From the NCBI GenBank assembly GCA_951213105.1, contig OX578153.1, forward strand, positions 51,238,020 through 51,302,019: a stretch of 64,000 bases of DNA, written 5' to 3'. The first letter of the stretch is position 1, and the number at the start of each line of letters is the position of its first letter. Below are positions 57,649 to 64,000 of this stretch, one piece after another. The notes under the pieces were generated by a model. It was not told the origin of the DNA, ran no database searches, and worked only from the letters and a program-made list of their open reading frames with translations. Both the position numbers and the translations under genes were made by a program. This DNA is from Amaurobius ferox (taxonomy: Eukaryota > Arthropoda > Arachnida > Araneae > Amaurobiidae).

Positions 57649-57805
57649 TGTTGTTGTTGTTGAGACCCAGACCGTCCGACCTACCAGAAAGGTGTAAGGT
57701 AACTGTATGGACGGCCGGGAAGTGCCACCCAATTTAGACCGGAACCCAGTGGGGGAGGCATCCACAGGGACCGTACCCTCCTTCCCCTACCACCAACCTC
57801 TCGGA
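57649..57805 (-). mobile_element. 5'-truncated SINE of the 5S/tRNA family
   Basis: Flanked by exact 15-bp TGTATTACTGCCTGT (57634-57648, 57806-57820). Contains the (GTT)n tail complement and the shared body only, ending at CTCTCGGA, so its head type cannot be told. Confidence 0.93.
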
Positions 57806-57820
57806 TGTATTACTGCCTGT

Positions 57821-58878
57821 GATGAAATTTCGTTTAAATTTCTGAAAAATGTATGTTAAATGGATTTGATCGTTTAAAATTAACTTCGAAATTATTTGAA
57901 GTCATGCGTTTTATTTTAATTAATTTTAAGCAACATTAATCAATTAATGAACTGAAATTTTAATTAATATGAAATCTCAGCCATAGTGTAACTACCAATC
58001 CTCTCCTACAAGACCGTGGGTATTTAGGGTTATTGTTTTTCCTTCATTATTTAATAATTATGTTGTTTCACGAAAATGTTATTAATATCACTTAAGATCA
58101 TTAGCCTTTAGTTGCAAGAGTTGAGGTTTGCCACAGTACAAGGGTCTCAACTTTTAGACATTTTTACTTTCTTTGAGTTTCACACCAAAACGCCCGTGAC
58201 ACTAATTTAAATATGGAGAAATATAAACTATCTATATGTTGGTTTCATTATAAGTGTCCTTATTTTATAAATACAAAAACCGTAACTACTGCAATCACTT
58301 TGTCTGTTTACATGTAACACAGTAAAAACCACATATTGGATTCTTATAAAATTTAATATATAACCCCTAGAGATAAATCTGCTGAATCAAAATAAAATTT
58401 AAAATATAAAGTAAATTTAAAATTTTAGCACAGTTATTTGATTTTGCATTCATTAAAGCGATACTGAGATATCTTAGCTATATAGAGAAACTGACATCCT
58501 TACTGACGAGTCAAACAAATTTTATTAAACCTCTTTTGTCATTCAATCTTTTGATATAGTGAAATATAGTTATCATGTGTATAAGAATTTGGGTGTATTT
58601 GAATGGCATCGACTAATATAACGTGAAGGTTGCCATAGACTCACCTACTCTACTCGACATTTGTCGCAAAAAAATCTTGAAGGTGGCCAAAAACTGACCT
58701 ACCTTGCATTTTTCGAAAACAGGAGCTTGGTAATAGAGTGTAAATAAGTATTATCGAGCAGTATTAGATGCAGATGGCGACAATTTTTTTCCTTTTATTT
58801 AAAAAAAATGGTATAAGATATTGATTATAAGGTATGTAGTATGTATACTTAATAAAGGGAACAATTTTTCAGAGATCC
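57821..58878. other. Intron sequence, nothing recognised
   Basis: AT-rich, no repeat or coding relic recognised. Confidence 0.4.
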
Positions 58879-59650
58879 CTGCAGATTTTAGCTTATCCCG
58901 ACAATCTCAACAGCATTGACAGATCCAGACAATCTACCATTACATTATTTATGGTTTTGACTCTGCAGCTAGAGATATGGGACTAGCTGTTAAAGGAAAG
59001 GAGACAAAGTTCATGGAGATAACTAAGAGACGTCCTGCCACTACCTCTGCAGGTGAATTGTTATTCTTTTGTGAGAGACACACAGTTCAAATACCTTGCG
59101 ACGACAGTAACCGTTAAAAGTAAAATCGACACTGAAATGATTAATCGTTTGGTAATGGCAAACATATGTTACTATGGCTAAAAAGCCAACTTAAAACACG
59201 ATTACATAACTACACAACCAAAATTAACAATTATAGAATTTTGATACCACTCATAATATTATGTGGGATACCACTTATAATATTATATATAACTTGCCAC
59301 TCAATAAATTTACTTAAAGCAAAGTAATTTTTGAGTTAAAAATCCTAAACATTTTTGGGGCTGTCTTTGAAAAGAATATCTGTTGCATCCGCTATAAACA
59401 TGAAATTTATAACATATATAAACAACCTGACTTTGTAACAGTCATTAAAGCATACCGTATTAGATGGCTTGGATTTAGATCCGAAGATTCTAATCTTGCC
59501 AAAAAAAACTCAATTTTAGTAATGCATTAGAAAAGAGGCTACTTCTAATCAAATGCCTTAACAATGGCGAGAATAAATTCAAAATTTAATGAATTACCAA
59601 TTGGAGAATTGTGGCTTCCGTTAGATCTCGCTGGCGATACAAAACCCTGA
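58879..59650 (+). pseudogene. Second non-LTR retrotransposon relic
   Basis: Plus strand with frameshifts and stops. ILAYPDNLNSIDRSRQS is a decayed YADD block. Then come MGLAVKGKETKFMEITKRRP (frame-shifted), TQFKYLATTVTVKSKIDTE, VMANICYYG, NIFGAVFEKNICCIRYKHEI, YNIYKQPDFVTVIKAYRIRW and EDSNLAKK. The order matches the RT thumb and C-terminal region of arthropod non-LTR elements in which NHEIYELYKEPDIV..IK..RLRW is common. YADD is YPDN, so it is catalytically dead. It lies in sense orientation in intron 2 of F-box gene 2. Confidence 0.75.
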
Positions 59651-59743
59651 CCACTTAGTCAATACAAAGAGCAAATACATAAATACTACTAATATATTTT
59701 AACGATTTCCGTGCACTTTTTAATTTTTTTCTCCTTTCTTCAG

Positions 59744-60024
59744 ATTTTAATATACAGAAGAAAAATTTGGAATTGCTTTTCTCTAAAACACAGATCAAAT
59801 ATCTTGTTCTTGAACAGTTGAATACTGACATTGTTTTCTATCTTCAACCACTCTTGCACACGCAGAGAAATCTCCTGGATGTTGAAATAAGAAGTCACGA
59901 ACCTTGGACATTTATGGAAGATCTTTTAAATTGGGAGATAACATCAAGAAATAATTTGAAAAGAATAAGAATTACTAACATGAATCGAAATGAAGAATTT
60001 TCATCAAGTTCGATCAATGAAATG
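59744..60024 (+). CDS. F-box protein gene 2, third exon
   Basis: Opens after CTTTCTTCAG with two bases completing an Asp codon (phase 1) and ends SINEM before GTAAGC in phase 0. Reads FNIQKKNLELLFSKTQIKYL, VLEQLNT, HTQRNLLDVEIRSH and RNNLKRIRITNMNRNEEFSS, parallel to the gene 1 exon at 7586-7869. The LxxLxI periodicity is the same in both. Confidence 0.82.
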
Positions 60025-60938
60025 GTAAGCAAAAACGGCGTGATTATTGTTGTTGGCATAAATGTATAGTGATGCATCACTTGTCCAATTTAAAATGTAA
60101 AGTTACATTTCATAATGATAATGCATACATTTCTTGAACTGCACAATCTTTGAATATCGAGGTATGAATTTTAGACTGAGTATCAAGGTATAAATATTAA
60201 TGTAACGTTACGTAGGCTTGTGTAATGCAGATGTGAAAACAAGTAAGCAAATTTAAAATTTCATTTTTAAAACTTTATTTAAGCGAATATTTTTATTTTG
60301 AAGTATAGCTTATTGAATGGTATTTTGTGCTTCATAATCAGCCATATTTTTGTTTCTGAAAGTAATAGTTTTGTTGCAATCACACGCAAAAGTAACATAT
60401 TACAAAATAAAATTTCAATAAATTTATGAAAGTTATATAATTTTTAAAAATATTATTATCGGATTCACCTTATTGAAAAAAGTAATTATATATGCAACAA
60501 CTATTACCCTATTAGCCATAAAATTTTTAGGTATTATTGATGTACAGATGAAAAGGAACAAAATCAAATGTGAAGCATGGAAATTAACTCTGTTTATGGC
60601 ACTTTGCCGACTCCTGAGACGCCTTAATCTGTTCTCATTTGTTTCGGTTCTATAAACGAGACAATGCGTTTGTGAGAACTAAAATACGAAATAAAAATTT
60701 CAACTTAATTTATTTTAGAATACTGCATCTACATAGATTTTCGAGATCTTGTCGTTTTCTGTTGAGTATTGGTTGTCACATTCATTTTTAAAATTTTTTT
60801 TAATATATTTATATTTTTCTCGTAATATTCATCAAATTGCGCAACTCCATTTTTCATTTGATCTTCACAACAATTAATAGGGTATGAAAGCAAGTATTTG
60901 GCTATATTACAAGCATTAAAATTCTTGAATTATATATA
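60025..60938. other. Intron 3 of F-box gene 2, first part
   Basis: AT-rich, nothing recognised. Confidence 0.4.
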
Positions 60939-60940
60939 TA

Positions 60941-62483
<1,543 letters not shown>

Positions 62484-62497
62484 GCAGCTTCTAGTGT

Positions 62498-62785
62498 TGT
62501 TGATGTTGAAACCCAGACCGTCCGACCTACCAGAAAGGTGTAAGGTAACTGTTTGGACGGTCGGGAAGTGCCACCCTATTTAGACCGGAACCCAGTGGGG
62601 GAGGCATCCACAGGGACCGTACCCTCCTTCCCCTACCACCAACCTCTCGGAAGGACTTTCGGACCCACATGTTTAACGTGATCGTACTCCGCATGAACAC
62701 GGCGGCAGTTTTTGGCAATGGCTGGAATCGAACCCGGGCCTACCGAGTGCAACTCCAGCGCGCTAACCAATGGGCTACCGCGCCC
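62498..62785 (-). mobile_element. tRNA-headed SINE of the same family, full length
   Basis: 288 bp between exact 14-bp GCAGCTTCTAGTGT (62484-62497, 62786-62799). On the minus strand the head is GGGCGCGGTAGCCCATTGGT, A box TAGCCCATTGGTTAGCGCG, then B box GGTTCGATTCC, a complete pol III promoter. Body and tail are those of the 5S-headed copies (GTGTTCATGCGGAGTACGAT ... GGTCTGGGTTTC). Confidence 0.95.
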
Positions 62786-62799
62786 GCAGCTTCTAGTGT

Positions 62800-63194
62800 A
62801 ATATAATCTTGAGTCCGCTCTAGGTTGAAATATCTTTTCAATAATTTCATTCAAATTTTACTATTTCTTCAACATTTATAATTGTTTAATTTAGATGTAT
62901 TTTTCTTTTTGTACCTTTTGTGTAAATTTTGACGTTTAAATAAATATCCTCAGCGCAACATTTGTAGTAAACCATCCCATTTTTTAAATTATTTATATAA
63001 TAAATAAAAAAAAATAGTTTGGAATCTGGGCCCAATTTCAATTGTTTACAATAACAACAGAAACAGCTCTTGTTCTGATTTCTCGGCTCTAGTTGAGTTT
63101 GATCGCTAATTATTTGTTAAAATATGTTCTGATAATTTATTATTATTTTTATCACTTTCAAAGCAATCTTACACTAATCCAATTTCATTTTCAG
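62800..63194. other. End of intron 3 of F-box gene 2
   Basis: AT-rich, ends in CAATTTCATTTTCAG. Confidence 0.5.
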
Positions 63195-63485
63195 TACTTA
63201 ACTTCACTGTGGATGTCTTTATTACAAATTGAAGAGGTGGAAATTTTAGATAGTGCAGAAATGTGTGAGTTTTTAATGGATGATTTTCGCATTTGTTTGA
63301 AAGAAAATGAAAGTATTGAAGATTCGAGACTGGATACACATGATGTAAAACTGAAGTCTTTCAAAATAAGCTGCTATATAGACACTAAGTTCAATGCAAA
63401 ATTTTCATCTGTCGAATCTTGGGAGCAGATAGCTTCAGTTTGTCCTAATTTAGAAGTTTCTATAGATATTTCTGCAGAATGTAAA
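63195..63485 (+). CDS. F-box protein gene 2, fourth exon
   Basis: 97 codons, phase 0 at both ends, between TTTTCAG and GTGAGT. Reads YLTSLWMSLLQIEEVEILDS, KLKSFKISCYIDTKFN and SWEQIASVCPNLEVSIDIS, ending AECK at the donor as in gene 1. A terminal exon like 15746-15991 is expected beyond the window. The donor-flanking DNA (GTGAGTATAATTATT) is also conserved with gene 1 at 10547. Confidence 0.84.
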
Positions 63486-64000
63486 GTGAGTATAATTATT
63501 TTACTGTTACATTCATCTTTAGTTATATTCTTTGATCTTAACACTATTATTATTTACTCTGTTATTCTTTTATTTTAAAATTTGCCTGTTCCTTTTTTCA
63601 AACCGATTCTTTATTTTATTTTTGACCTTCATCTGCTTTTTGTTATTTAAACTATTTTTTTTTTCATATCCTTCCGGTGAATTATTTTCTTTTTAAATTC
63701 CATTCGTTTACTGTTTGTTTACTTTTAAATTTTTACTTCCTCTTAATTATAATACTTCTGTCAATTTTGAAGATTACTATAAATTCTATTAATAATTGCA
63801 CTGAAATATTTTTTTAACACATTGTATAGTCACTTTCCGTTCATTACTCTGTCAGTGATGTACGCTGTGCTATCCAACGTTAATTTTTAATCTCATGTTT
63901 TGTATGAGGAAATCTGAAAATTCTGATCCGCAATTAAATGATAATCCATAAAATGTAATTATGCAAATTCAAATGTAAATGAGTGTAAAATCTATAATCA
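63486..64000. other. Intron 4 of F-box gene 2, truncated by window end
   Basis: AT- and T-rich; nothing recognised. Confidence 0.45.

Overview
The window looks like AT-rich nuclear DNA of an arthropod, most likely an arachnid. GT-AG introns, SINEs with pol III heads, non-LTR and Penelope-like retroelements, Tc1 relics and many (TA)n and (CA)n tracts all say eukaryote. The closeness to spiders is an inference from the repeat-rich composition and the lineage-expanded F-box family, not something the sequence proves.

The host genes are two tandem plus-strand paralogues of an F-box protein. Gene 1 has exons at 1069-1348, 7586-7869, 10259-10546 and 15746-15991 (stop, then ATTAAA); its short first coding exon probably lies before base 1. 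Gene 2 has exons at 50536-50589, 52529-52814, 59744-60024 and 63195-63485; its terminal exon lies past base 64000. Junction phases (0, 1, 0, 0) are the same in both. A third, frameshifted terminal exon with homologous intron flank sits at 26190-26625, so the cluster once held at least three units. Other host-like coding: a THAP zinc-finger sequence with one early stop on the minus strand (49601-49816) and an unassigned coding-like exon at 38987-39436.

Most of the rest is mobile DNA. Gene 1's introns carry family A and D elements, a 5S-headed SINE and a Penelope-like reverse transcriptase ORF of 573 codons abutting a 280-bp (TA)n tract. From 16.4 to 26 kb the DNA is mostly two non-coding families: C (degenerate ~150-160 bp units) and B (~1.3 kb, with 3' hairpin and GACA repeats), including a tail-to-tail inverted pair at 21.7-24.4 kb. 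From 26.7 to 42 kb there are further A, B, D and E copies, tRNA-derived SINEs and a Tc1 fragment. From 43.4 to 47.9 kb a long foldback element (E) is split by a 1581-bp TG..CA insertion with a 5-bp target duplication. Gene 2's introns hold an A copy, an RTE-like reverse-transcriptase relic interrupted by a composite 5S/tRNA SINE, a second non-LTR relic, a truncated SINE, a dead Tc1 transposon and a full tRNA-headed SINE.

The most notable signals are the SINE family that exists with either a tRNA head or a 5S rRNA head lacking the tRNA B box, the Penelope-like ORF without a usable ATG or endonuclease, and two high-copy families with Helentron/HINE-like architecture.
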